Source of the DNA: DAOMOP01 sp035444405
Lineage (GTDB): Bacteria > Pseudomonadota > Gammaproteobacteria > Burkholderiales > Rhodocyclaceae
Direction: 5' to 3'
NCBI GenBank assembly: GCA_035444405.1
Contig: DAOMOP010000050.1
Span: forward strand, 1 to 20,971
DNA length: 20,971 nucleotides
Shown: positions 1 to 6,404 of the stretch, piece after piece
How positions within the stretch are numbered: the stretch's first letter is position 1
How the letters are laid out: each line of letters opens with the position of its first letter
Position numbers and translations under genes: made by a program
The notes under the pieces: generated by a model
Told to the model about the DNA's origin: nothing
Databases searched by the model: none
Seen by the model: the letters and a program-made list of their open reading frames with translations, nothing else

Positions 1-796
1 CGACCAGCGACCCGAGCCAGGCGGTGGCGATGTTGCCGTAGACCGCCAGCACCAGCTCCAGCGTCTCGAAGATGCCGAGGAGCATCAGGAGCAGCGAGAT
101 CAGGATGTTGAACACCAGCCAGACCACGCGCCCCGGGTGGTAGTGCGTGACCCGCGAGAAGAAGTTCGACCAGGCGAGCGAGCCGGCGTAGGCGTTCGTC
201 ACGTTTATCTTCACCTGGGACACCAGCACGAAGACCGTCGCCGCCGCGAGCGCGGTTTCCGGGTTCGCGAAGACGTAGCCGTAGGCGAGCGCGAACATGT
301 GGATCGGCTCGAGCGCCTCGGCGAACCCCGGCGCGTCGGCCGAGAACAGCGGCTGCGGCGCGACCCACGCGGTCATCGCGACCGGGAACGAGATCAGCAG
401 CGCGACACGCGCGACCATCGCCGGGTTGAAGATGTTCTGCCCGAGGCCGCCGAACGCATGTTTCGCGAGCGCGATCGCGAACACCGCGCCGAGCACGCCG
501 ATCCACCACGGCGCCCACGGCGGCAGGCTCAGCGCGAGCAGCCACCCGGTCAGAAGTGCCGAGCCGTCGCCGAGTGTGGCGCGCAGCGGGCGGCCCGCGG
601 CGGCCGCGCACAGCGCCTCGACGAGCACACAGGCGGCCAGCGTCACGGCGAAGAGCAGGATCGCAGGCCAGCCGAACAGATACAGCCCGAACGCGGTCGC
701 CGGCAGCAGCGCGAGCATCACCTCGCGCATCGTGCGCTCGACACTGGTCGGGGCGTGCGTGTAGGGGGCGGCGCGGTCGTTGTTGAACGGCTTCAT
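1..796 (-). CDS. rnfD: RnfD N-terminus fused in frame to an NCS1 permease-like membrane domain (partial, possible chimera)
   Basis: The ATG at 794-796 overlaps the rnfC stop as ATGA and is preceded by a GACGAGG-like ribosome site inside rnfC. Residues 1 to about 160 read as RnfD, the membrane subunit of the Rnf complex: a DGSALLTG segment, then the GGLGQNIFNPAM and LLISFP motifs and a MTAW segment. From about residue 163 (near 310) the open frame changes family and reads EPIHMF, then SQVKINVTNAYAGSLAWSNF and HPGRVVW. I recognise these as the transmembrane domain of NCS1 purine/cytosine permease-like proteins, often the sensor part of hybrid histidine kinases. The frame stays open to base 1, so the C-terminus is outside. 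The RnfD part carrying the flavinylated SGAT-type threonine is missing, so this product should not work as normal RnfD. It may be a genuine fusion, a deletion or an assembly misjoin. The domain calls rest on motif memory, not a search. Confidence 0.75.
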   Translation of the reverse strand, partial: MKPFNNDRAAPYTHAPTSVERTMREVMLALLPATAFGLYLFGWPAILLFAVTLAACVLVEALCAAAAGRPLRATLGDGSALLTGWLLALSLPPWAPWWIGVLGAVFAIALAKHAFGGLGQNIFNPAMVARVALLISFPVAMTAWVAPQPLFSADAPGFAEALEPIHMFALAYGYVFANPETALAAATVFVLVSQVKINVTNAYAGSLAWSNFFSRVTHYHPGRVVWLVFNILISLLLMLLGIFETLELVLAVYGNIATAWLGSLV

Positions 797-2223
797 GCGG
801 CGGCCTCGTCGGTCTGTGCGGCGCGGTCGGCTTCGGCCTGGCGCTTGAGGCGTGCGAGGCGCGCCTCGGCGAGCCGGCGCGTCTGCTCGTTCTGGCGCTG
901 CTCGCGCGCCTGCGCGGCGAGCGCGCCCTTCGCGTAGCTGAAGTAGCGCACCAGCTGGATGTGCGACGGGCACACCCACGCGCAGCTGCCGCACGCGATA
1001 CAGTCTTTGACGCCGAGCCGGGCGGCGCCTTCGAGGTCGTCCTTGCGGATCAGCGCCGCCATCTCGGCCGGCACCAGCCCGCTCGGACACACGCTCACGC
1101 AGCTGCCGCAGCGGATGCACGGGTTCGCGGGACGCTCGGAGACCTCGTGCGCAACGAGCGCGAGAATGCCCGAGGTGCCCTTGACGACCGGTGCGTCGAG
1201 GCTGGGCAGCGGATGGCCCATCAGCGGTCCGCCGTTGATCACACGCCTGGGCGCCTCGGCGTAACCGCCGCAGAACGCGACGAGATCAGCGATGCGCGCG
1301 CCGATCGGTGCGCACACGTTGCGCGGCGTGCGGATCGCGCCGCCGCTCACCGTCACGACGCGCGCGATGAGCGGGCGGCCCAGGCGCACCGCCTCATGCA
1401 CCGCGCGCGCGGTCGCGACGTTGTGCACGACGACGCCGGTCTCGGCGGTGCGCCGGTCGGCGGGCGTCTCGCGCCCGGTCACGCAGCGCACCAGGTGCTG
1501 CGCCGAGCCCATCGGATAGCGCGCCGGCAGCGCGACCACGCGCAGCCCCGCGATCCCGCGCGCAGCCGCGCCGATCGCGGCGAGCGCCTGCGGCTTGTTG
1601 CGCTCGATCGCGACGATGATCTCGCGCGCGCCGATCGTGTGCGCCATGATGCGCGCGCCGTCGATCACCTCGGCGGCATGCTCGCGCATGATGCGGTCGT
1701 CGCAGGTGAGATACGGCTCGCACTCGGCGCCATTGACGAGCAGGATGTCGGGTGCGTAGGCGAGGCCCTGGTCGAGCTTGACCGCCGACGGGAAGGCCGC
1801 GCCGCCCAGGCCGACGATGCCGCACGCGGCCACCCGCGCGGTGAGCACTTCGGGCGGCGCCGATAGCGGATCGGCGATCGGCGCGGGCAGCGGCGCCCAC
1901 GCGTCCTCGCCGTCGGGTTCGAGCACGATGGTGGTCTGCAGCAGGCCCGACGCGTGCGGCGCGACGACGTGCGTGATCGCGCGGATGCGCCCCGAGGTCG
2001 GTGCATGCTGGGCGGCCGACACGCTGCCCTGGCTGCGCGCGACGAGCTCGCCTTTGCCGACCTGCTGGCCTTCGGCGACGACGAGCTCGGCGGCCTCGCC
2101 GATGTGCTGCCGCAGCGGGATGTAGAGCGCTGCCGGCAACGGCATCGCGACGATCGCGCTGTCGCGCGAGCGTTCCTTGCGGGCTTCGGGGTGGATGCCT
2201 CCGCGCAGTCGGAAGAGCCGCAT
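793..2223 (-). CDS. rnfC: Rnf complex subunit RnfC, NADH/FMN and 4Fe-4S protein
   Basis: RnfC is the peripheral cytoplasmic subunit that exchanges electrons with NAD(H) through FMN and two 4Fe-4S clusters. The 476-residue product has the RnfC N-terminal barrel-sandwich region (about 5-85). A Gly-rich GLGGAAFPSAVKL segment (138-150) and NGAECEPYLTCD (164-175) form the flavin/NAD-binding core. Two CxxCxxCxxxCP ferredoxin motifs follow at C369/C372/C375/C379 and C408/C411/C414/C418. The tail from about 437 is a charged Arg/Glu/Ala helix, much shorter than the repeat-rich tail of E. coli RsxC. The start is 15 bp after the rnfB stop with GGCGAGGA as a ribosome site, and the stop overlaps the rnfD start. 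Operon membership and all cluster ligands make the call firm. Confidence 0.96.
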   Translation of the reverse strand: MRLFRLRGGIHPEARKERSRDSAIVAMPLPAALYIPLRQHIGEAAELVVAEGQQVGKGELVARSQGSVSAAQHAPTSGRIRAITHVVAPHASGLLQTTIVLEPDGEDAWAPLPAPIADPLSAPPEVLTARVAACGIVGLGGAAFPSAVKLDQGLAYAPDILLVNGAECEPYLTCDDRIMREHAAEVIDGARIMAHTIGAREIIVAIERNKPQALAAIGAAARGIAGLRVVALPARYPMGSAQHLVRCVTGRETPADRRTAETGVVVHNVATARAVHEAVRLGRPLIARVVTVSGGAIRTPRNVCAPIGARIADLVAFCGGYAEAPRRVINGGPLMGHPLPSLDAPVVKGTSGILALVAHEVSERPANPCIRCGSCVSVCPSGLVPAEMAALIRKDDLEGAARLGVKDCIACGSCAWVCPSHIQLVRYFSYAKGALAAQAREQRQNEQTRRLAEARLARLKRQAEADRAAQTDEAAA

Positions 2224-2238
2224 CGCCGCGTCCTCGCC

Positions 2239-2778
2239 CTAGTGCGCCGGCGCGCTGGCGCGCGGCTTGTCCCAGTGCCAGGTGGCCAGCGTGAGCGGCA
2301 CCGGCTCCATCGCGATCGCCGTGGTCGGGCACACCTCGACGCACTTTGCGCAGCCGTGGCATGCGTCGGCGATGATCGTGTGCATCAGCTTGGACGCACC
2401 GAGGATCGCATCGACCGAGCATTCCTTGATGCAGCGCGTGCAGCCGATGCACAGCTGCTCGGCGATGCGCGCGCGCTCGGGGCCCCTGTCCGCGTGGCCC
2501 GACAGGTCGGCCTCGACGCCGAGCCGCTGCGCGAGCGCGGCGGCGAGCGCCTTGCCACCCGGGGGGCACAGCGTGACCGGCGCCTCGCCGCTTGCGAGCG
2601 CGGCGGCCGCCTGCGCGCAGCCGACATAGCCGCACTGCCCGCACTGCGAGCCGGGCAGCATCGCCTGAAGCTCCGCTTCGAGCGGATCGTCCTCGATGGC
2701 CAGAAAACGCGCCGCGACGCCGAGCACGCCTCCGAGGGCGAGTCCCATCGCGGTCAGACTTGCGATCGCTGTGAGCAT
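2239..2778 (-). CDS. rnfB: Rnf complex subunit RnfB, ferredoxin-like iron-sulfur protein
   Basis: RnfB is the membrane-anchored iron-sulfur subunit that accepts electrons from ferredoxin. The 179-residue product starts with a hydrophobic anchor (about 2-26). A four-Cys motif typical of the RnfB Fe-S domain follows (C46, C49, C54, C71), then two 4Fe-4S ferredoxin motifs (C110/C113/C116/C120 and C140/C143/C146/C150). All twelve expected ligands are present and the length is normal for proteobacterial RnfB. It lies 24 bp after rnfA and 15 bp before rnfC on the same strand, the standard rnfABC order. A two-cluster ferredoxin is an alternative in principle, but the N-terminal anchor and neighbours exclude it. 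Confidence 0.96.
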   Translation of the reverse strand: MLTAIASLTAMGLALGGVLGVAARFLAIEDDPLEAELQAMLPGSQCGQCGYVGCAQAAAALASGEAPVTLCPPGGKALAAALAQRLGVEADLSGHADRGPERARIAEQLCIGCTRCIKECSVDAILGASKLMHTIIADACHGCAKCVEVCPTTAIAMEPVPLTLATWHWDKPRASAPAH

Positions 2779-2802
2779 GCGGTGTCTCCGATTCTCGTGT
2801 TG

Positions 2803-3384
2803 TCAGTGCGTGGTCATGCCGGAAAAGCCCATGAACGCCAGCGCGAGCAACGCCGCGGTGAAGAGCCCGATCGGCGGGCCCGCGAACAGCGCCGGCACGT
2901 CGGCGACCGCGAGCCGCTCGCGCAGCCCCGCGAAGATCAGCAGCACGAGGCTGTAGCCGAGCGCCGACGCGAACGCGAACACCGCGCTGTCGACGAAACC
3001 CATGCGACCCTCGACGAGCAGCAGCACGACGCCGAGCACCGCGCAGTTGGTCGTGATCAGCGGCAGGTAGATGCCGAGCATCTGGAACAGCGCCGGCGAC
3101 GTGCGCCGCACCGCCATCTCGATGAATTGCACCGACGCGGCGATCACGAGGATGAAGGTCGCGGTCCGCAGATAGGCGAGCCCGTAAGGCTGCAACAGGA
3201 AGCTTTCGACCGCCCAGTTCGCCATCGCCGAGAACGTGATCACGAAGGTCGTCGCAAAGCCCAAGCCGAGCGCCGTGTCGGTGCGCGAGGTCACGCCCAT
3301 GAACGGGCACAGGCCGAGGAAGCGCGTCAGCACCACGTTGCTCACCAGCGCGGCCCCGACGATCATCAACGCGTATTCACCCAT
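2803..3384 (-). CDS. rnfA: Rnf complex membrane subunit RnfA
   Basis: RnfA is an integral membrane subunit that, with RnfE, carries an intramembrane Fe-S centre and takes part in ion translocation. The 193-residue product begins MGEYALMIVGAALVSN, the usual RnfA/NqrE-family opening, and has about six hydrophobic segments. The conserved cysteines are visible at C26 (GLCPFMG) and C114 (TTNCAVLG). The frame is open 120 bp further upstream to another start, but that extension is Arg/Ala-rich, overlaps rseC and is not part of the family, so the ATG at 3382-3384 is chosen. It lies 16 bp downstream of rseC and 24 bp upstream of rnfB. NqrE is the only close alternative, and the RnfB/RnfC neighbours decide for RnfA. 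Confidence 0.95.
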   Translation of the reverse strand: MGEYALMIVGAALVSNVVLTRFLGLCPFMGVTSRTDTALGLGFATTFVITFSAMANWAVESFLLQPYGLAYLRTATFILVIAASVQFIEMAVRRTSPALFQMLGIYLPLITTNCAVLGVVLLLVEGRMGFVDSAVFAFASALGYSLVLLIFAGLRERLAVADVPALFAGPPIGLFTAALLALAFMGFSGMTTH

Positions 3385-3400
3385 CGTCGGTGCCTGCGTC

Positions 3401-3889
3401 TCAGCGAGCGTCGCAGTCGGACGGCGCCGCGCTGCGGCGCACGAAGCGCGGCGCGAGCCTGCCGCGCGCCTCGAGGCGCCGCCCGACCACGCGGGTGACC
3501 CCAAGGCCTGCGAGCAGACCGAGCGCGGCCGCTCCCATCGCGATCACATCGCCGGGCTTGAACGCGTGCGCGAGCATCGCGGCGGCCAGCATCGTCATGA
3601 GCGGCAGCGCGTAGGCGAGCAACGCCGCACCGAGCAGTGCGCGCTCGCCGACGTTGACGACGACGCGATCGCCGGCGGCGAGACCCGTGCTGTTCGCGAT
3701 CGCAAAACGCCGCCGCTCGAGCCGCGCGGCGACGGTCGCGAGCCCCTTGGAACCGCAGGTGGCCGCCGCGGCGCAGCTGCCGCAGCTCGTCGTCTGCTCC
3801 GGCTCGAGCCACGCAACGTCCCCGGACACACGCACGACGCGTGCCACACCTTCTATCGTTCCGGCAGGAGCTGGGGCGCTCGATTGCAT
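3401..3889 (-). CDS. rseC: RseC/MucC-family membrane protein (SoxR-reducing system)
   Basis: RseC-family proteins are small inner-membrane proteins. In E. coli they work with the Rsx (Rnf) complex to keep SoxR reduced, and RseC also affects the sigma-E pathway. Counted from the ATG at 3887-3889, the protein has 162 residues. A short N-terminal cytoplasmic domain holds the cysteine signature TSCGSCAAAATCG (C36, C39, C45). Two hydrophobic helices follow (about 85-105 and 112-134), then a basic tail. In-frame ATGs at 3904 and 3949 exist. Only the chosen one has a good ribosome site (GGAAG, nine bases upstream), and family proteins begin close to the TIEG(V)A segment. The gene is the first of the rseC-rnfABC operon. 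No soxR is visible in the window. Confidence 0.85.
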   Translation of the reverse strand: MQSSAPAPAGTIEGVARVVRVSGDVAWLEPEQTTSCGSCAAAATCGSKGLATVAARLERRRFAIANSTGLAAGDRVVVNVGERALLGAALLAYALPLMTMLAAAMLAHAFKPGDVIAMGAAALGLLAGLGVTRVVGRRLEARGRLAPRFVRRSAAPSDCDAR

Positions 3890-4215
3890 CACTCGTGCTT
3901 CCATCTGGGCGTCGAAGACAACCCAGACTTTAGGTGCAGCTTGTGTCAAAGTAAATTGCCAAAAATGACGAAATAACTAGATATTAAATATGAAACGACT
4001 ATATAGTTTGACGTAATGTATTAATCGAGAGGGTGTTCCGTTGGTGATGGCGCTGAAACGGGAACGCGTCGCCGGGCCGCTTGCGGCGGCGCGGTCGCCC
4101 GAGCGCAGCGCGCCGCTTCAGGCCGACGCGCGGCGCATCGGCCGGCGCTGGTGTTCATCGGTTCGGGTCACTAGAATGACCGCCTTTCAATCGGACCTGC
4201 CGAATCGACGACGAT
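3890..4215. promoter_or_regulatory. Divergent intergenic region with AT-rich core
   Basis: This 326 bp gap separates the minus-strand rseC-rnf operon from the plus-strand Lrp/AsnC regulator, so it must hold promoters for both. Bases about 3945-4030 are markedly AT-rich against a GC-rich background and contain the perfect palindrome ACTATATAGT at 3998-4007. TTGACA-like hexamers occur on the minus strand (3944-3949) and plus strand (4008-4013), but neither has a good -10 at normal spacing. The right third (4040-4170) is GC-rich, and I see no credible gene there. Lrp-family proteins prefer AT-rich sites, so binding by the adjacent regulator is possible but inferred. Confidence 0.5.
4172..4177 (+). 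promoter_or_regulatory. Candidate -10 hexamer upstream of the Lrp/AsnC gene
   Basis: TAGAAT lies 38 bases before the ATG at 4216, a plausible position for a sigma-70-type -10 element. The -35 region at the expected distance is only weakly similar to TTGACA, so a lone hexamer match is the whole evidence. Confidence 0.3.
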
Positions 4216-4662
4216 ATGCGACGCAGTGTTGAACTGGATGAGAAGGACCGGCAATTGATTGGTCTGCTGCAGGAAAACGCACGCATGCCGACCGCAGCGC
4301 TCGCGCGTGCGCTCGGCGTGGCACGCACGACGATCGTCGAGCGGTTGAAGCGTCTCGAGAAGGAGCGGGTGATCGCCGGCTATACGGTGCGCCTCGGTGA
4401 CGAGGTGCAGCGCCGACGCATGCGCGTCCACGCGTTGTTCAGTCTCGACGCGAAGCGTAGCGATGACGTCGTGCAGGCGTTGCGCAAGATCACGCAGGTA
4501 CGGGCGGTGTTCGCGATCAGCGGCGTGTTCGACTGCATGGCGCTGGTCGAGGCGGATTCGACCGAAGAGATCGACAGCGTGCTCGACGCGATCGGCTCGA
4601 TCCCGGGCGTGACACGCACGCAAAGTTCGCTGGTGCTGTCGGTCAAGTTCGACCGCCACTGA
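4216..4662 (+). CDS. Lrp/AsnC-family transcriptional regulator
   Basis: This 148-residue product is a full-length Lrp/AsnC regulator, a family of small octamer-forming DNA-binding proteins that sense amino acids. Residues about 5-62 form the winged helix-turn-helix (LDEKDRQLIGLLQENAR, then a recognition helix around ARTTIVERLKRLEK). Residues about 68-145 form the ligand-binding RAM domain, with the AVFAISGVFDCMALVEA core. It diverges from the rseC-rnf operon and converges with ubiB, with 30 bp between the stops. Autoregulation through the AT-rich upstream DNA is typical of the family but not shown here. The ligand and targets cannot be inferred. The family call is firm. Confidence 0.92.
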   Translation: MRRSVELDEKDRQLIGLLQENARMPTAALARALGVARTTIVERLKRLEKERVIAGYTVRLGDEVQRRRMRVHALFSLDAKRSDDVVQALRKITQVRAVFAISGVFDCMALVEADSTEEIDSVLDAIGSIPGVTRTQSSLVLSVKFDRH

Positions 4663-4692
4663 CACGCCGCCGCGCCGGCGACGTGCCCGCGC

Positions 4693-6222
4693 TCAGCCGA
4701 GCAGCCGGTGAAGCTCGAAGCCGACCAGCACCAGCAGCAGCACCCCGACGCCGACGAGCAGCCGCCCCTGGTGTCGCTGGCGGGCGGTAATCCGCGCAAG
4801 CTCCTCGCGCTGCAGGCGCTGCTGGCGGTCCGGCTCGGTCAGCGCGCGGTGCACGAGGCGCGGCAGCTCGGGCAGCGTGCCGGCCCAGTTCGGGGCCTCC
4901 TGCTGCATGCCGCGCACGAGCGCGCGCCAGCCGACCTGCTCGTGCATCCAGCGCTCGAGAAACGGCTTGGCGGTCTTCCACAGATCGAGCTCGGGGTCGA
5001 GCTGGCGGCCCAGGCCTTCGATGTTGAGCAGCGTCTTCTGCAGCAGCACCAGCTGCGGCTGCACTTCCATCTCGAAGCGGCGCGCGGTCTGAAAGAGGCG
5101 CAGCAGCGTCTTGCCGAACGAGATGTCCTTCAGCGGTCTGTCGAAGATCGGCTCGCACACGGTGCGGATGGCCGCCTCGAACTCGTCGACGCGCGTCTTC
5201 GCCGGCACCCAGCCGGCCTCGATGTGCGCGGTCGCGACGCGCCGGTAGTCGCGCTTGAAGAAGGCGAGGAAGTTCTGCGCGAGGTAGTTCTTGTCTTCCT
5301 CGTTGAGCGTGCCCATGATGCCGAAGTCGAGTGCGATGTAGCGCCCGTCGGCATGGACGAAGATGTTGCCCGGGTGCATGTCGGCGTGGAAGAAGCCGTC
5401 GCGGAACACCTGCGTGAAGAAGATCTCGACGCCGGCGCGCGACAGCGCGGTGAGGTCCGTGCCCTGCGCGCGCAGCGCGTCGATCTGCGAGATCGGCACG
5501 CCATACATGCGCTCCATCACCATCACCGAGCTGCCGCACCAGTCCCAATACACCTCCGGCACGACGAGCAGGTCGGAATTGGTGAAATTGCGCCGCAGCT
5601 GCGAGCAGTTCGACGCCTCGCGCATCAGGTCGAGCTCGTCGTGCAGATATTTCGAGAATTCGGCGACGACCTCGCGCGGCTTCAGGCGCCGCCCCTCGAC
5701 CCACAGCTTGTCGAGCAGCAGCGCGGCCGTCTCGAGCAGTGCGAGGTCGTGCTCGATCACGCGCTCGATGCCCGGGCGCAGCACCTTGACCGCGACTTCG
5801 GTGCCGTCGGGCAGCTCGGCGAAATGCACCTGCGCGACCGAGGCCGACGCGACCGGGCGGCGCTCGAAGTTGCGGAAGACGTCGTCGACCGGCTTGCCGT
5901 AGAAGGCTTCGAGCAGCGCGAGCGCCTGCTCGGTCGGAAACGGTGGCACGCGATCCTGCAGCAGCGCGAGCTCGTCGGCAATGTCGGGGGCGAGCAGATC
6001 GCGCCGCGTCGACAGCATCTGGCCGAACTTGACGAAGATCGGGCCCAGCGATTCGAGCGCGCAGCGCAGCCGCACGGCGCGCGGCGCGTCGAAGCGGCGC
6101 CAGAAGAAGACGCGCTGCCATAGCTTGAGCAGCCGCCCGCTCGCGTCGACCTCGAGCACCATCTGGTCGAGCCCGAAACGCAGTCCCACGGTGACGATCT
6201 TGGCGAGGCGAAACAGGCGCAC
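4693..6222 (-). CDS. ubiB: UbiB, ABC1-family kinase-like protein of ubiquinone biosynthesis
   Basis: UbiB is a membrane-anchored atypical kinase/ATPase (ABC1/ADCK/UbiB family) needed for ubiquinone biosynthesis. Family hallmarks are present, counted from a GTG at 6220-6222: KFGQ (65-68), the Ala-rich loop VASASVAQ (124-131) replacing a glycine loop, the VAVKV lysine (K146), ELDLMREASN (from E196), HADMHPGN (279-286) and the metal-binding DFG (299-301). A hydrophobic C-terminal helix ends the 509-residue product, somewhat shorter than the 546-residue E. coli protein. The frame also opens with TTG at 6243. GTG is preferred because it gives the MRLFRLAKIVTVGLRFGLDQ beginning expected of homologues, but neither start has a strong ribosome site. 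The usual ubiE and ubiJ partners are not next to it. It diverges from argS. Confidence 0.93.
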   Translation of the reverse strand: MRLFRLAKIVTVGLRFGLDQMVLEVDASGRLLKLWQRVFFWRRFDAPRAVRLRCALESLGPIFVKFGQMLSTRRDLLAPDIADELALLQDRVPPFPTEQALALLEAFYGKPVDDVFRNFERRPVASASVAQVHFAELPDGTEVAVKVLRPGIERVIEHDLALLETAALLLDKLWVEGRRLKPREVVAEFSKYLHDELDLMREASNCSQLRRNFTNSDLLVVPEVYWDWCGSSVMVMERMYGVPISQIDALRAQGTDLTALSRAGVEIFFTQVFRDGFFHADMHPGNIFVHADGRYIALDFGIMGTLNEEDKNYLAQNFLAFFKRDYRRVATAHIEAGWVPAKTRVDEFEAAIRTVCEPIFDRPLKDISFGKTLLRLFQTARRFEMEVQPQLVLLQKTLLNIEGLGRQLDPELDLWKTAKPFLERWMHEQVGWRALVRGMQQEAPNWAGTLPELPRLVHRALTEPDRQQRLQREELARITARQRHQGRLLVGVGVLLLVLVGFELHRLLG

Positions 6223-6371
6223 GGCAGCTGGTGAGAATGACAAAGAGCGGACTTTAGCCGGAAAGGCGGCGAGGGGAAAGGAGGGTGGTCGGTGGCATCA
6301 CGCTTCACGCCCACTTACAAGTTTTGTGTTGCAGCGACGCACCAGCGGCCGGCGACGCAGACCCAATCCGT

Positions 6372-6377
6372 TATAAT
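6372..6377 (+). promoter_or_regulatory. Candidate -10 element of the argS promoter
   Basis: A perfect TATAAT sits 28 bases upstream of the argS ATG inside the 182 bp ubiB-argS divergent region. No convincing -35 hexamer is seen 16-18 bases upstream. The match and its position favour a real sigma-70 promoter giving a leader of about 20 bases. Confidence 0.55.
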
Positions 6378-6404
6378 TCAGCCCTTTTCGATCAGCCGAG
6401 TGCC

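Noticed and set aside
137..937. Plus-strand open frame of 266 residues opposite rnfD/rnfC
   Set aside because: It is low-complexity and Arg-rich, a shadow of the minus-strand rnf genes, with no ribosome site or family signal.
3944..3949. TTGACA on the minus strand as a -35 for rseC-rnf
   Set aside because: No acceptable -10 lies 16-18 bases downstream on that strand.
3945..3965. Sigma-54 promoter for rnf (TGGCA followed by TTTGACA)
   Set aside because: The spacing is GG-N11-GA instead of GG-N10-GC.
4041..4232. 63-residue plus-strand frame before the Lrp/AsnC gene
   Set aside because: It overlaps the regulator start out of frame, spans the candidate -10 element and has no recognisable motif.
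4663..4692. Terminator between the Lrp/AsnC gene and ubiB
   Set aside because: Only a 5 bp CGCCG/CGGCG stem with a three-base loop and no T-run is present, too weak to call.
6285..6404. 40-residue N-terminal extension of argS
   Set aside because: It would contain the TATAAT element and a sequence unlike any ArgS N-terminus.
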